A stretch of 64,000 bases of DNA. Source: Paracidovorax sp031843945 (lineage in GTDB: Bacteria; Pseudomonadota; Gammaproteobacteria; Burkholderiales; Burkholderiaceae_C). The stretch spans positions 1 to 64,000 of the forward strand of contig NZ_JAVTJJ010000011.1 of the NCBI RefSeq assembly GCF_031843945.1, written 5' to 3'. The notes beneath the pieces were generated by a model that did no database searches, was not told the origin of the DNA, and was given only the letters and a program-made list of their open reading frames with translations. Within the stretch, counting starts at the first letter, position 1. The number at the start of each line of letters is the position of its first letter. Position numbers and translations under genes: made by a program. Of this stretch, positions 32,354 to 41,509 are shown one piece after another.

Positions 32354-34300
32354 ATGAGCCAGGAGCAGGCCTTCACGGCCCCCGAAGTTGCCGCCGCCGA
32401 GCCGGCGCACCCGAACCAGTTCGCGCTGCTGAAGCAGAAACGGTTCGCACCGTTTTTCTGGACGCAATTCGCGGGGGCTGCCAACGACAACCTGTTCAAG
32501 TTCGCGTTCACGGTGATGGTCACCTACCAGCTCAGCGTGTCGTGGATGCCGCCCAGCCTGGCGGGGCTGGTGATCGGTGCGCTGTTCATCCTGCCGTTTT
32601 TGCTGTTCTCGGCTACCTCGGGCCAGCTCACCGACAAGTTCGAGAAGACGCGAATGATCCGCTTCGTCAAGAACCTGGAGATCGCCATCATGCTGGTGGC
32701 GACTGCCGGGTTCGTGCTGGCGCAGCCGGTGGTGCTGCTGGCCTGCGTGTTCCTCATGGGGCTGCATTCCACGCTGTTCGGGCCGGTGAAGTTCGCCTAC
32801 CTGCCGCAGGTGCTGAACGACCGCGAATTGACGGGCGGCAACGGCATGGTGGAGATGGGCACCTTCGTCGCCATTTTGCTGGGCAACGTGGCGGGCGGCC
32901 TGCTGGTGGCGCTGCCCGGCATTGGCCATGGCGCGGTGGCTGCGGCCTGCCTGACGCTGGCGGTGGTGGGGCGCCTTGCCGCGCAGTGGATTCCCGATGC
33001 GCCGGCCACCGACCCGGGCCTGGTCGTCAACTGGAACCCGGTCAGCGAGACCTGGCGCAACCTGAAGCTCGCACACGGCAACATCGTGGTGTTCCGCTCG
33101 CTGCTGGGCATCAGCTGGATGTGGTTCTTCGGCGCCGTGTTCCTGAGCCAGTTCCCCAGCTTTGCGAAGGACGTGCTGCATGGCAACGAACAGGTCGCCT
33201 CGCTGCTGCTGGTGGTGTTCTCGGTGGGCATCGGCGTGGGCTCGCTGCTGTGCGAGGTGCTGAGCCGCCGGCAGGTCGAGATCGGCCTGGTGCCGCTGGG
33301 CGCCATCGGCATGAGCGTGTTCGCCATCGACCTCTATTTCGCCTCGCGCAGCCTGCCGGCCGCTGAAGTGATGGGCTTGGCCGCGTTCGTCGCGCAACCG
33401 GCGCACTGGCGCGTGATGGCCGACCTTGCCTTGCTAAGCCTGTTCGCGGGCCTGTACAGCGTGCCCATGTACGCGCTGATCCAGATGCGCAGCCAGCCCA
33501 CGCACCGCGCACGCATCATTGCGGCCAACAACATCTTGAATGCGCTGTTCATGATCGGCAGCTCGCTCATCGCCGGCGCACTGCTGGCGGCCGATTTCTC
33601 GGTGCCGCAGATCTTCCTGTTCACGGGCATCGCCAACGCGTTGGTGGCGTTCTACATCTTCCTGATCGTGCCCGAATACCTGCTGCGCTTCGTGGCCTGG
33701 GTGCTGTCACGCTGCATCTACCGCTTCCGCGTGCGGGGCGAGACGCACATTCCCGCGCACGGCGCCGCCATCCTGGCCTGCAACCATGTGAGCTTCATCG
33801 ACGCAGTGCTGCTGATGGCGGCCAGCCCCCGGCCCATCGTCTTCGTGATGGACCACCGCATCTTCCGCGTGCCCGTGCTTGGCTGGCTGTTCCGGCTCGC
33901 CCGGGCCATTCCGATCGCGCCGCAGAAAGAAGATCCCGCAGTCTACGACGCCGCGTTCGAGCGCGCTGCACAGGTGCTGCGCGATGGTGATCTGCTGGCG
34001 TTGTTTCCCGAGGGCGGCATCACGCGCGACGGCACGCTGCAGCCCTTCAAGGGCGGCATCATGAAGATCATCGAACGCGCGCGGGCCGATGGGCTCGAGC
34101 CCCCGGTGGTGCCTATGGCGCTCAACGGGCTGTGGGGTTCGTTCTTCAGCCGCATCGAGCAGGGCGGCGCGATGGTGCGGCCCTTCCGGCGGGGGGCGTT
34201 CAACCTTGTAGGGCTGAACGTGGGCACGCCCTTGGCCGCGAGCGCGGTATCCCCGGAAAACCTGCAGAGCCACGTAGCCCAGTTGTCCTTGCCGGACTGA
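32354..34300 (+). CDS. MFS lysophospholipid transporter fused to 1-acylglycerophosphate acyltransferase
   Basis: 648 residues in two modules. Residues 1-430 are a 12-helix MFS transporter of the LplT type (FAPFFWTQFAGAANDNLFKFAF near residue 35). Residues about 445-645 are a PlsC acyltransferase with NHVSFID (His-x4-Asp) near residue 477 and FPEGGITRDG near 553. In Aas-LplT systems lysophospholipid is flipped in and re-acylated. Here the acyl-ACP synthetase module of Aas is missing, so the acyl donor must come from elsewhere. AGGAG precedes the ATG. The overlap-tight spacing with the CREST gene suggests a lipid-repair unit. Confidence 0.87.
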   Translation: MSQEQAFTAPEVAAAEPAHPNQFALLKQKRFAPFFWTQFAGAANDNLFKFAFTVMVTYQLSVSWMPPSLAGLVIGALFILPFLLFSATSGQLTDKFEKTRMIRFVKNLEIAIMLVATAGFVLAQPVVLLACVFLMGLHSTLFGPVKFAYLPQVLNDRELTGGNGMVEMGTFVAILLGNVAGGLLVALPGIGHGAVAAACLTLAVVGRLAAQWIPDAPATDPGLVVNWNPVSETWRNLKLAHGNIVVFRSLLGISWMWFFGAVFLSQFPSFAKDVLHGNEQVASLLLVVFSVGIGVGSLLCEVLSRRQVEIGLVPLGAIGMSVFAIDLYFASRSLPAAEVMGLAAFVAQPAHWRVMADLALLSLFAGLYSVPMYALIQMRSQPTHRARIIAANNILNALFMIGSSLIAGALLAADFSVPQIFLFTGIANALVAFYIFLIVPEYLLRFVAWVLSRCIYRFRVRGETHIPAHGAAILACNHVSFIDAVLLMAASPRPIVFVMDHRIFRVPVLGWLFRLARAIPIAPQKEDPAVYDAAFERAAQVLRDGDLLALFPEGGITRDGTLQPFKGGIMKIIERARADGLEPPVVPMALNGLWGSFFSRIEQGGAMVRPFRRGAFNLVGLNVGTPLAASAVSPENLQSHVAQLSLPD

Positions 34301-34324
34301 CTGGGTTCAGGCGCGGCGCTGAGG

Positions 34325-36130
34325 TCAGAAGCTTTCCCAGTCGTCCGCGTTCTGGGCTGCTGGCTTGGCCGCAGCCGTCGTCGCCAAGGCCGGCACCTTC
34401 TTGGGCACGGCTGGCTTGGACTTTGGAGCCGCCGCGGCGGGCTTGCGAAGCATTGCCGGCTTGGCTGCTGGCGCGCTGGTCGTGGCTTGTTGCGCCAAGG
34501 AAGCCTGCTTCGTGCGCTGCGTGGCCTGGCTGCGTTGGCGAACCTGGGCGATGACCGCATCGGTCACGGCGGTATCTATCTGGAAGACGCTGACCAGTTC
34601 CACCATGCGCGCAGCCTGCGTGTTCAGGCTGTCGGCTGCGGCGGCAGATTCTTCTACCAATGCAGCGTTTTGCTGGGTGACTTGATCCAGCTGGTTGACG
34701 GCATCGCTGACCTGCGAGAGGCCTTGCTCCTGCTCGTGCGTGGCCGCTCCGATCTCTGCGATCAGGTCCGCCACCCGGCGCGCCTGATCGACGATGTCGA
34801 CCATGGTGCTGCCCGCTTCGCCCACCAGTTGCGAGCCCGCCTCCACCTTGGAAACGCTCTCACCGATTAGATCCTTGATCTCCTTGGCGGCCTGCGCCGA
34901 GCGCTGGGCCAGGCTGCGCACTTCCGACGCCACCACGGCAAAGCCGCGACCTTGTTCTCCAGCGCGTGCGGCTTCCACCGCGGCGTTCAGCGCCAGGATG
35001 TTGGTCTGGAAGGCGATGCCGTCGATCACACCGATGATGTCGCCGATCTTGCGCGAGCTGGCAGTGATGTCTTCCATCGTGCGGACCACATTGCCCACCA
35101 CTTCGCCTCCCCGAGCGGCGGTGGTGCTGGCGGACGAGGCAAGTTGCGAGGCGGTGCGCACGGTGTCCGCGTTCTGCTTGATGGTGGAGTTCATCTCCTC
35201 CATCGATGCGGCCGTCTGCTGCAGGTTGGACGCCTGCTCTTCCGTGCGTTGGCTCAGATCGGCATTGCCCGATGCGATTTGCGAGGCGCCTGTGGCGATG
35301 GACTCGCTGCTCAGGCGCACTTCCGAGACGACCTGCGCCAGATTGGCGCGCATCATGCCCATGGCCGCCAGCACGCTGGACGAATCACCCGCGCGCAGAT
35401 CCACCTGCATGGCGAGGTTTCCGCGGGCTACTTCCTGGGCGATGCTGGCTGCGTAGGCTGGCTCGCCACCCAATTGCCGCTTGACGTGGCGCGTGATGGC
35501 CCAGGCGATGGCAGCGCCCAGCAATGTGGCGACGATGGCCAGGCCGAGCAGCATGGTGGCGGCCGCATCGGCGCGCTTGCGCGAGTCGTTCACGGTTTCG
35601 GTGGTCTGCGCTTGCTGGTAGACGCTCAATTCTTCCAGCGCCTTGAAATACGAGTTCTGAAGCGGCCGCACTTCAATCAACAGGGTGTTGCGTGCTGCTT
35701 CGGCCTGATTGTCGAGGGCTTGAGAAGATGCCTTGTTGATGACAGCCAGATAGGGACCACGGGTCTGTGTGACAGCCCCGAGCAGGCGTTGGGCCTCTCC
35801 GGATTCAATCAACCGATCCAGTTGCTTCAATTGCTCGCCACTCTTTTGCGACACGTCATCCATGCGCGCTTTTTCTTCTTTCATCAATCCCGGATCAGTG
35901 AGCAGTGCCATGTTCCGCACCGTACGCGCGACCACGTTGATGTTGTCCTTGATCTGCTGTATCAACAGAATTTTCACAAGCCTGTCTTCGGAGATCTGAC
36001 GCACATCGTTGCTCGCTGCAACAACATAGAAGCGACCCAACAGTGCCAGCGCGAATCCGATGAAGATCACCGCCGCAAAACCCACGCCCAGCATGGTTCC
36101 CAGCTTCATTCGTGCGAAGAAATTTTTCAT
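34325..36130 (-). CDS. Methyl-accepting chemotaxis protein
   Basis: 601 residues from ATG 36130. The first membrane segment is at about 10-30, a four-helix-bundle ligand domain lies at 35-185, the second membrane segment is at about 190-212, followed by HAMP (to about 265) and a signalling domain with the hairpin tip IIGVIDGIAFQTNILALNAAVEAARAGE. After an Ala/Pro/Lys-rich linker the C-terminus ends in DDWESF, resembling the NWETF tether for CheR/CheB. An N-terminal extension to 36229 is possible but lacks similarity. No che genes are adjacent. Confidence 0.92.
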   Translation of the reverse strand: MKNFFARMKLGTMLGVGFAAVIFIGFALALLGRFYVVAASNDVRQISEDRLVKILLIQQIKDNINVVARTVRNMALLTDPGLMKEEKARMDDVSQKSGEQLKQLDRLIESGEAQRLLGAVTQTRGPYLAVINKASSQALDNQAEAARNTLLIEVRPLQNSYFKALEELSVYQQAQTTETVNDSRKRADAAATMLLGLAIVATLLGAAIAWAITRHVKRQLGGEPAYAASIAQEVARGNLAMQVDLRAGDSSSVLAAMGMMRANLAQVVSEVRLSSESIATGASQIASGNADLSQRTEEQASNLQQTAASMEEMNSTIKQNADTVRTASQLASSASTTAARGGEVVGNVVRTMEDITASSRKIGDIIGVIDGIAFQTNILALNAAVEAARAGEQGRGFAVVASEVRSLAQRSAQAAKEIKDLIGESVSKVEAGSQLVGEAGSTMVDIVDQARRVADLIAEIGAATHEQEQGLSQVSDAVNQLDQVTQQNAALVEESAAAADSLNTQAARMVELVSVFQIDTAVTDAVIAQVRQRSQATQRTKQASLAQQATTSAPAAKPAMLRKPAAAAPKSKPAVPKKVPALATTAAAKPAAQNADDWESF

Positions 36131-36225
36131 GTATCCACCTTGAACATTTTGCTTCCTCGACATTGGAAGTATTTCCGAATTGTAAACAAAAGTTACATTT
36201 CGGTTGTTCTTGGTGGCTATGGCCA

Positions 36226-37218
36226 TCAATCCGTACGGATATTGGCCCGCTGCGCGATGGCACGCATGCGCGGCAGTTCTTCCTCGATGCGCGCCGTCAC
36301 GGCGTCGGCGGGTTCCCAGGCTTGCTCCAACCCGCTGGCAATGAGCTTGCTGCGGATGTCGGCGTCTGCCATGGTCTCTGCCAGGGCCTTCTGCAGTTTC
36401 GCCGTCACTTCAGCGGGCAGGCCGCGCGGTGCGACCACGGCCAGCCATGAATCGGCGGAAAAGCCGGCGAAGCCGCTCTCCGCCACCGTGGGCACATCCG
36501 GCAACTGGGCCGCCCTGGCAGCGCCGGTGACGGCAATCGCCTTGATCTTTCCGGACTTCAGCTGGGGCAGCGCCGCGGCCACCGTGTCTACGGTGAAAGG
36601 AATCTGCCCACCAAGCAGGTCGCTCATGGCCGGTGCACTGCCCTTGTAGGGGATGTGCAGCAGCTTCACGCCGATGGCGGACCACATCAGCTCACCCGCG
36701 AAATGCCCGGTCGTGCCGGTGCCAAAGGAGCCATACACGTATTTGCCCGGCGCGCCTTGCACGGCGGCGATCAGCTGCTTGATGTTGTCCACCGGCACGT
36801 CGCGGTGGGCCAGCAGAATCAATGGCACCCGCGCCACCATGCCGATGGGCTCATAGCTTTTGACCGGGTCGTAAGGCAGCTTGGCGTTGAGCGCGGGGTT
36901 CACGGTGAAGGTGGAGCCCGAACTGATCAGTAGCGTGTAGCCGTCGGCGGGTGCGTTGGCCACAAAGGCCGCGCCGACGATGGTGCCGGCGCCGCCTTTG
37001 TTTTCGATCACCACGGCCTGCCCCAGCCGTTCGCCCAGCTTCTTGCCGACCAACCTGCCGACGATGTCGACAGCCCCTCCCGGTGGGAAGGGCACGACTA
37101 ACTGCACCGGCCTGGACGGGTAGCTCTCGGCATGCGCTGCTTGCCAGGAGCCGAGACCTGCTACCGCTGCGGTCAGCAGGGCGGCGCATGCGCGTCTGCG
37201 CGGGATGTGTTTCGTCAT
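36226..37218 (-). CDS. Bug/TctC-family periplasmic binding protein
   Basis: 330 residues with a signal peptide (RRRACAALLTAAVAGLGSWQAAHAE). The mature chain has PVQLVVPFPPGGAVDIVGR, GQAVVIENKGGAGTIVGAAFVA, ADGYTLLI, HIPYKGSAPAMSDLLGGQI and KSGKIKAIAVTGAAR. It is a second paralogue of the carboxylate-binding Bug family in this window. It lies about 100 bases upstream-to-downstream from acdS on the same strand, so co-transcription with ACC deaminase is possible. A ligand related to ACC breakdown is speculative. Confidence 0.9.
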   Translation of the reverse strand: MTKHIPRRRACAALLTAAVAGLGSWQAAHAESYPSRPVQLVVPFPPGGAVDIVGRLVGKKLGERLGQAVVIENKGGAGTIVGAAFVANAPADGYTLLISSGSTFTVNPALNAKLPYDPVKSYEPIGMVARVPLILLAHRDVPVDNIKQLIAAVQGAPGKYVYGSFGTGTTGHFAGELMWSAIGVKLLHIPYKGSAPAMSDLLGGQIPFTVDTVAAALPQLKSGKIKAIAVTGAARAAQLPDVPTVAESGFAGFSADSWLAVVAPRGLPAEVTAKLQKALAETMADADIRSKLIASGLEQAWEPADAVTARIEEELPRMRAIAQRANIRTD

Positions 37219-37320
37219 TGCAATGCTCCTCTGGAGAGACCCGCGCCAACGCCCAGGTCTCAGATCAATGCCATGGACAACAGCCGCGTGAGCTGCGCCG
37301 CTTCCTGCCGCGAACCGATA

Positions 37321-38337
37321 TCAGCCGTTGCGAAAAAGAAAGCTGTAGGCATTCAAGGCTGGCACGCCGCCCAGGTGGGCGTACAGCACCTTGGAGCCCG
37401 CTGGGAATTCGCCCAGGCGCACCTTCTCGATCATTCCGTGCATGGACTTGCCCTCGTACACGGGGTCGGTCAGCACGCCTTCCATGCGGGCGCACAGGCG
37501 AATGGCTTCGAGCGTGCCTTCGTTGGGCAGGCCGTACTCGGGGCCGCCAAAACGGTCGTCCAGCACGATGTCGGCGTCGGTGATCTCGCGGCCCAGTTCC
37601 ACCAGCTTGGCGGTGTTCTGGGCGATGCGCAGCACCTGCGCGCGCGTCTTCTCGGGCTTGGCCGATGCGTCGATGCCGATCACGCGGTCCGCCCGGCCGT
37701 CGGCCGCAAAGCCCACGGCCATGCCGGCGTGCGTGCTGCCGGTCACCGAGCACACGACGATGTAGTCGAATTGGAAGCCCAGCTCCTTTTCCTGTTCGCG
37801 CACTTCTTCGGCAAAGCCGACGAAGCCCAGGCCGCCGTACGGGTGCTCTGAGCAGCCTGCGGGAATGGGGAACGGCTTGCCGCCAGCCTTGCGCACGTCT
37901 TCCATGGCCTGCTCCCAACTGGGGCGGATGCCGATGTCGAAGCCTGCGGCATCCAGCCGCACGTCCGCGCCCATGATGCGGCTCATCTCGATGTTGCCCA
38001 CGCGGTCGTACACGGCGTCGGAATAGTTGACCCAGTTTTCCTGCACCAGCACGCATTTCATGCCCAGGTGCGCGGCCACTGCGGCCACCTGGCGCGTCTG
38101 GTTGGACTGGATGCCGCCGATGGACACCAGCGTGTCGTAGCCGCCGTTGACGGCTTCGGGGATCAGGTATTCCATCTTGCGCGTCTTGTTGCCGCCAAAG
38201 GCCAGGCCGGAGTTGCAGTCTTCGCGCTTGGCATACAGGTCGACCTTGCCGCCCAGGTGGGCCGACAGGCGCTTGAGCGGCTGGATGGGCGTGGGGCCGA
38301 AGGTGAGGGGATAGCGTTCGAATTTCTGCAGGTTCAT
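37321..38337 (-). CDS. acdS: 1-Aminocyclopropane-1-carboxylate deaminase
   Basis: 338 residues, exact family length. The PLP lysine is Lys51 in GGNKTRK. The two residues that separate true ACC deaminases from D-cysteine desulfhydrases are both present: Glu295 (DPVYEGKSM) and Leu322 (YAHLGGVPA). The enzyme opens ACC, the plant ethylene precursor, to 2-oxobutyrate and ammonia, a trait of plant-associated bacteria. The start was set by the universal family N-terminus MNLQKFERYPL. Its Lrp-type regulator gene lies divergently, 195 bases away, the usual acdS/acdR arrangement. Confidence 0.95.
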   Translation of the reverse strand: MNLQKFERYPLTFGPTPIQPLKRLSAHLGGKVDLYAKREDCNSGLAFGGNKTRKMEYLIPEAVNGGYDTLVSIGGIQSNQTRQVAAVAAHLGMKCVLVQENWVNYSDAVYDRVGNIEMSRIMGADVRLDAAGFDIGIRPSWEQAMEDVRKAGGKPFPIPAGCSEHPYGGLGFVGFAEEVREQEKELGFQFDYIVVCSVTGSTHAGMAVGFAADGRADRVIGIDASAKPEKTRAQVLRIAQNTAKLVELGREITDADIVLDDRFGGPEYGLPNEGTLEAIRLCARMEGVLTDPVYEGKSMHGMIEKVRLGEFPAGSKVLYAHLGGVPALNAYSFLFRNG

Positions 38338-38532
38338 GGAAGGCTCTCTGGCGGTGCTTGAAAGAAAGAGGGGGTGTTCCGGCGACCGGTTTGTGCCGTC
38401 TGGCAATCGGGTCGTCCGTTGCACAAATAGTAGGAAAATGCGACTGCAACAGGGTTGCGAATAGATGCTCATAAGTGGCTGAAAAAAGCCCTAGACAACG
38501 GTCTACCGAAGTTAAATTTCTTCAAAAACGCT

Positions 38533-39054
38533 ATGTGTGCAACAAAAGTAAGTGCCGCCTCTCGTTCCGTGCAGCCGGCCGACCGCTCCGGCGAACTCGA
38601 CCGCACGGACAAGACCATCCTGCGGGCGCTGCAGCGGGACGCGTCCATTTCCAATGTGGCACTCGCCGCCAAGGTGCACCTGAGCGCGCCGGCATGCCTG
38701 CGGCGCGTGGAGCGGCTCAAGCGCCTGGGGCTCATCGACGGCGTGGTGGCGCTGCTCAACCCCAAGGCGGTGGGGGCCGGCATGCTGGTGATGATCGGCG
38801 TGGTGCTCGATCGCTCCACGCCGGATTCATTCGCCGAATTCGAAAAGGCCGCCGTGAAGATCTCGGGCTGCATGGAATGCCACGTGGTCACCGGCGAGTT
38901 CGACTACTTTTTGCTGGTGCGCACGAAAGACAGCGAGAGCTTCAACCGCCTGCATGCGGAGCAGCTGCTGTACCTGCCGGGCGTGCGGCAGGTGCGATCG
39001 TTCATGGTGATCCGCAGCGTGCTGTCGACCACCGAGCTGCCGTTGGCGGTGTGA
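38533..39054 (+). CDS. acdR: Lrp/AsnC-family regulator of acdS
   Basis: 173 residues. An N-terminal helix-turn-helix (LDRTDKTILRALQRDASISNVALAAKVHLSAPACLRRVERLKRLGLI) is followed by the RAM ligand-binding domain (CMECHVVTGEFDYFLLVRTKDSESFNRL). AcdR in related bacteria binds the acdS-acdR spacer and activates acdS in response to ACC. The divergent position here fits that role. The start at 38533 gives the normal length. Earlier in-frame starts at 38455 and beyond lie in an AT-rich promoter-like stretch. Confidence 0.88.
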   Translation: MCATKVSAASRSVQPADRSGELDRTDKTILRALQRDASISNVALAAKVHLSAPACLRRVERLKRLGLIDGVVALLNPKAVGAGMLVMIGVVLDRSTPDSFAEFEKAAVKISGCMECHVVTGEFDYFLLVRTKDSESFNRLHAEQLLYLPGVRQVRSFMVIRSVLSTTELPLAV

Positions 39055-39063
39055 TGCCCGGTT

Positions 39064-40260
39064 TCAGGCCGATTCGACGGCGAAGCTCAAGCCCGCATTC
39101 GCCTGCAGGCGTGCGATCAACCTGTCTCCCATCGCGGGCGCGGTGGTCCAGATGCCGCCGGGGGTGTCGGTGGCTTCCTGCAGCAGGCACACGGCGGCTT
39201 CCGTGATCATCTTGGACGTCGATCCGTAACCTGGGTCGCGGTCGCCCTTCACGCCCACGCGCAGGGTGTTGCCTGCGCTGTCGGTACCCAGGAACAGCAC
39301 GTCGTAGAAACCGCTCTCGCGCTCTTCGCGCGAGGGACCTTCACCGGGCTTGGGGCCGTTGCCAGAGCCCATCGACCGGTCGCCCGCCACCGCGTTGGCC
39401 ATGGCTTCGCCTTTTGCGCCAGGGCCGGTGACGAGCATCTCGTCGTAAACGAAATCCTTGCCCCAGGCGTGCTGCAGCAAGAAGTTGGAGCGGTGCACGT
39501 TGCGGGTGTTGATGGCCGCCATCACGAACGGCGCCACCCACACGCTTTCGCCACCCACGTCGCCCAGTGCCTCGTCCACCATGGGCTTGCTGCCCGACGG
39601 CTGGCGCGGGCCTTCGAACCCGGGCGTGAGCGAAAAGGGATTCTTCAGCAGGTCCAGCACGGCGGGGTCGGCAGCCGATGCCGCCAGCGTGGCCTTCAGG
39701 CTGGCCGCAGTGCCCCCTGAAAACGTGCCCTTCATCTTGCGCACCCGGCCGCGCACGCGGTTGGCAGGATGGCCGAAGCGGGTCTTCATCTCCTTTTGCA
39801 GCAGATGCACGCCCAGATCGAAAGGGATCGAGTCGAACCCGCAAGAAAACACGATGCGGGCGCCGCTGGCCTGGGCCGCAGCCTCGTGGGCGTCGATCAT
39901 CTTGCGCATCCAGGCGGGCTCGCCGCACAAATCCACGTAGTCCACGCCGGCTTGGGCGCAGGCGGCCACCAGTTCGTTGCCATACAGCTGGTAGGGCCCC
40001 ACGGTGGTGAGCACCAGGCGGGTCTGGGCCATCAGCGCCTGCAGGCTGGCCGGGTCGGCGGTGTCGGTCACCACCAAGGGCGTGTCGGCCGGTGCGCCCA
40101 GTTCATCGCGCACTGCCGCAAGCTTGTCGGCGTTGCGCCCGCCCATGGCCCAGCGCAGGCCGCTGCCTGCCGGGTATCGCTGAAGCAGGTATTCGACCAC
40201 CAGCCGGCCGGTGAAGCCCGTGGCGCCGTGGACGACGAGATCGAAAGCGGGTGCGGTCAT
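39064..40260 (-). CDS. Saccharopine dehydrogenase-like / trans-acting enoyl reductase family protein
   Basis: 398 residues. N-terminal Rossmann loop VVHGATGFTGRLVVEYLL, then TTVGPYQLYGNELVAACAQAGVDYVDLCGE near residue 88, and IVFSCGFDSIPFDLGV near residue 134. This is the saccharopine-dehydrogenase-like group that includes mycobacterial trans-acting enoyl reductases and the eukaryotic SCCPDH proteins. NAD(P)-dependent reduction of a lipid-like substrate is likely; the true role in proteobacteria is open. It is convergent with acdR (10-base gap). An upstream in-frame start at 40506 would overlap the promoter region of the next gene. Confidence 0.85.
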   Translation of the reverse strand: MTAPAFDLVVHGATGFTGRLVVEYLLQRYPAGSGLRWAMGGRNADKLAAVRDELGAPADTPLVVTDTADPASLQALMAQTRLVLTTVGPYQLYGNELVAACAQAGVDYVDLCGEPAWMRKMIDAHEAAAQASGARIVFSCGFDSIPFDLGVHLLQKEMKTRFGHPANRVRGRVRKMKGTFSGGTAASLKATLAASAADPAVLDLLKNPFSLTPGFEGPRQPSGSKPMVDEALGDVGGESVWVAPFVMAAINTRNVHRSNFLLQHAWGKDFVYDEMLVTGPGAKGEAMANAVAGDRSMGSGNGPKPGEGPSREERESGFYDVLFLGTDSAGNTLRVGVKGDRDPGYGSTSKMITEAAVCLLQEATDTPGGIWTTAPAMGDRLIARLQANAGLSFAVESA

Positions 40261-40508
40261 GTGATGGGTCTCCTTACAGTGTCTTTGAGGGTCTTGGTCG
40301 CGATTGTGAGACGCCATGCTGCAGCCGCCTGTCGCCCAGATTCCGCGCAGATACGGTCTACACGGTGGGCTACGGTCGGAAGAAGTATCGCTATGCGATA
40401 CCCGCCAGTGAGCGCCGGGCCACTGCAGCCATTGGTTGCGGGCGCCAGCGCGGTGTGCCGTCACCATTCGCTCCGTGTTCAACCAAGGCCTTTGCTGCCA
40501 CCTCATTC

Positions 40509-41003
40509 ATGTCGTCCACTGCCCCCCTCATCATTCAGCGTGACACCCGTGCCTGGCAACTGCAGGTCTGGGTGTCCTTCGGTCTTGCCGTGTTCCTGTG
40601 CGGGGTGGGCCTGGCCTGGTTGCCCGGCCAGCAACTGGAGCGCGCATTCATGGTGATGGGCTACGTGTTCTGTCTGTCCGCCGCATTCGTGCTGGCCAAG
40701 TTCGTGCGGGACAGCGACAGCGCGGCCCGCCGAGGCGGCGGCCAGGGTGGGAAGGATGTGCCGATGTGGAAGCTGGTCGTCTGGGGCGGTTTTGCCGTGG
40801 CCATGGGCCTGACCGGCTGGGGCCTGCTGGGCATGGACATCAACGTCACCTACAAGGCGTTTTTGGGCGTGAGCTGGCTCTACCTGATCACCACCGCGTT
40901 CACGCTGGCCAAGATGCTGCGCGACCGCCACGAGGCCGACCTGACAGAGGCCCGCCTGCAAGGCCGCCGTGAAGCCGCTGCCGACCTGCAGGCCGCCCAA
41001 TGA
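40509..41003 (+). CDS. YiaA/YiaB-family inner membrane protein
   Basis: 164 residues with four hydrophobic segments arranged as two pairs (about 20-37/43-63 and 87-108/114-133). Each pair is one YiaA/B domain (WVSFGLAVFLCGVGLAWLP..; WGGFAVAMGLTGWGLLGM..). The C-terminal 35 residues are charged. E. coli YiaA/YiaB are uncharacterised membrane proteins seen in stress data sets. The stop overlaps a possible start of the next gene at 41000 (ATGATCG), so these genes are likely co-transcribed. Confidence 0.82.
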   Translation: MSSTAPLIIQRDTRAWQLQVWVSFGLAVFLCGVGLAWLPGQQLERAFMVMGYVFCLSAAFVLAKFVRDSDSAARRGGGQGGKDVPMWKLVVWGGFAVAMGLTGWGLLGMDINVTYKAFLGVSWLYLITTAFTLAKMLRDRHEADLTEARLQGRREAAADLQAAQ

Positions 41004-41047
41004 TCGCGTCGTTATTGTTCAGACATCTCGTTCCAGGAGCCATCGCC

Positions 41048-41509
41048 ATGAAATTCGCTATTCGCCCGACCCATTTCGTCTGCACGGCGCTCGTCGTCGG
41101 CATGCTGTGCACGGCCGCAAGCCCGGCGCGTTCGCAGAGCGAGGCCTCGGCCGCGCTGTCGCTGTTGCCGGTCGCCTCGGTCGTCGGCTCGGTGGGGGCT
41201 GGCTCGGCGGTGGCCGGGGCCGTGGTCGCCCTGCCGGTGGCGCTGTCGGCGGGCGGTGCGGTGCTCACCGTCAAAGCCGTGGAGGCTTCGGCGACTGGCA
41301 CGGTGTATTTGCTCGAGCGTGCCTCGGACGGCGCGCAGGCCAGTGTCGAGGTCGCGGGCCGCGCCACCTCCGCCGCAGCGCACGGCGTAGGCACGGTGGT
41401 CACCTGCAGTGTGATCGGCACGGGCGTGATCCTGTCGGTAGCGGGCGAGGCGCTGGCCTTCGTGCCCAACGCCATCGGCCGCGCGCTGCTGCACAACGAG
41501 CGTCTGTGA
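41048..41509 (+). CDS. Secreted Gly/Ala-rich hypothetical protein
   Basis: 153 residues. A signal peptide (RPTHFVCTALVVGMLCTAASPARS) is followed by an unusually hydrophobic chain rich in Ala, Gly, Ser and Val with three long apolar stretches (VASVVGSVGAGSAVAGAVVALP and two later ones). Only one Cys remains after cleavage. It may be a membrane-associated or surface protein. I see some resemblance to the STM0539 family but cannot confirm it. AGGAG lies nine bases before the ATG at 41048. The stop overlaps the DUF2145 start (TGATG), so the two proteins are probably made together. Confidence 0.6.
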   Translation: MKFAIRPTHFVCTALVVGMLCTAASPARSQSEASAALSLLPVASVVGSVGAGSAVAGAVVALPVALSAGGAVLTVKAVEASATGTVYLLERASDGAQASVEVAGRATSAAAHGVGTVVTCSVIGTGVILSVAGEALAFVPNAIGRALLHNERL

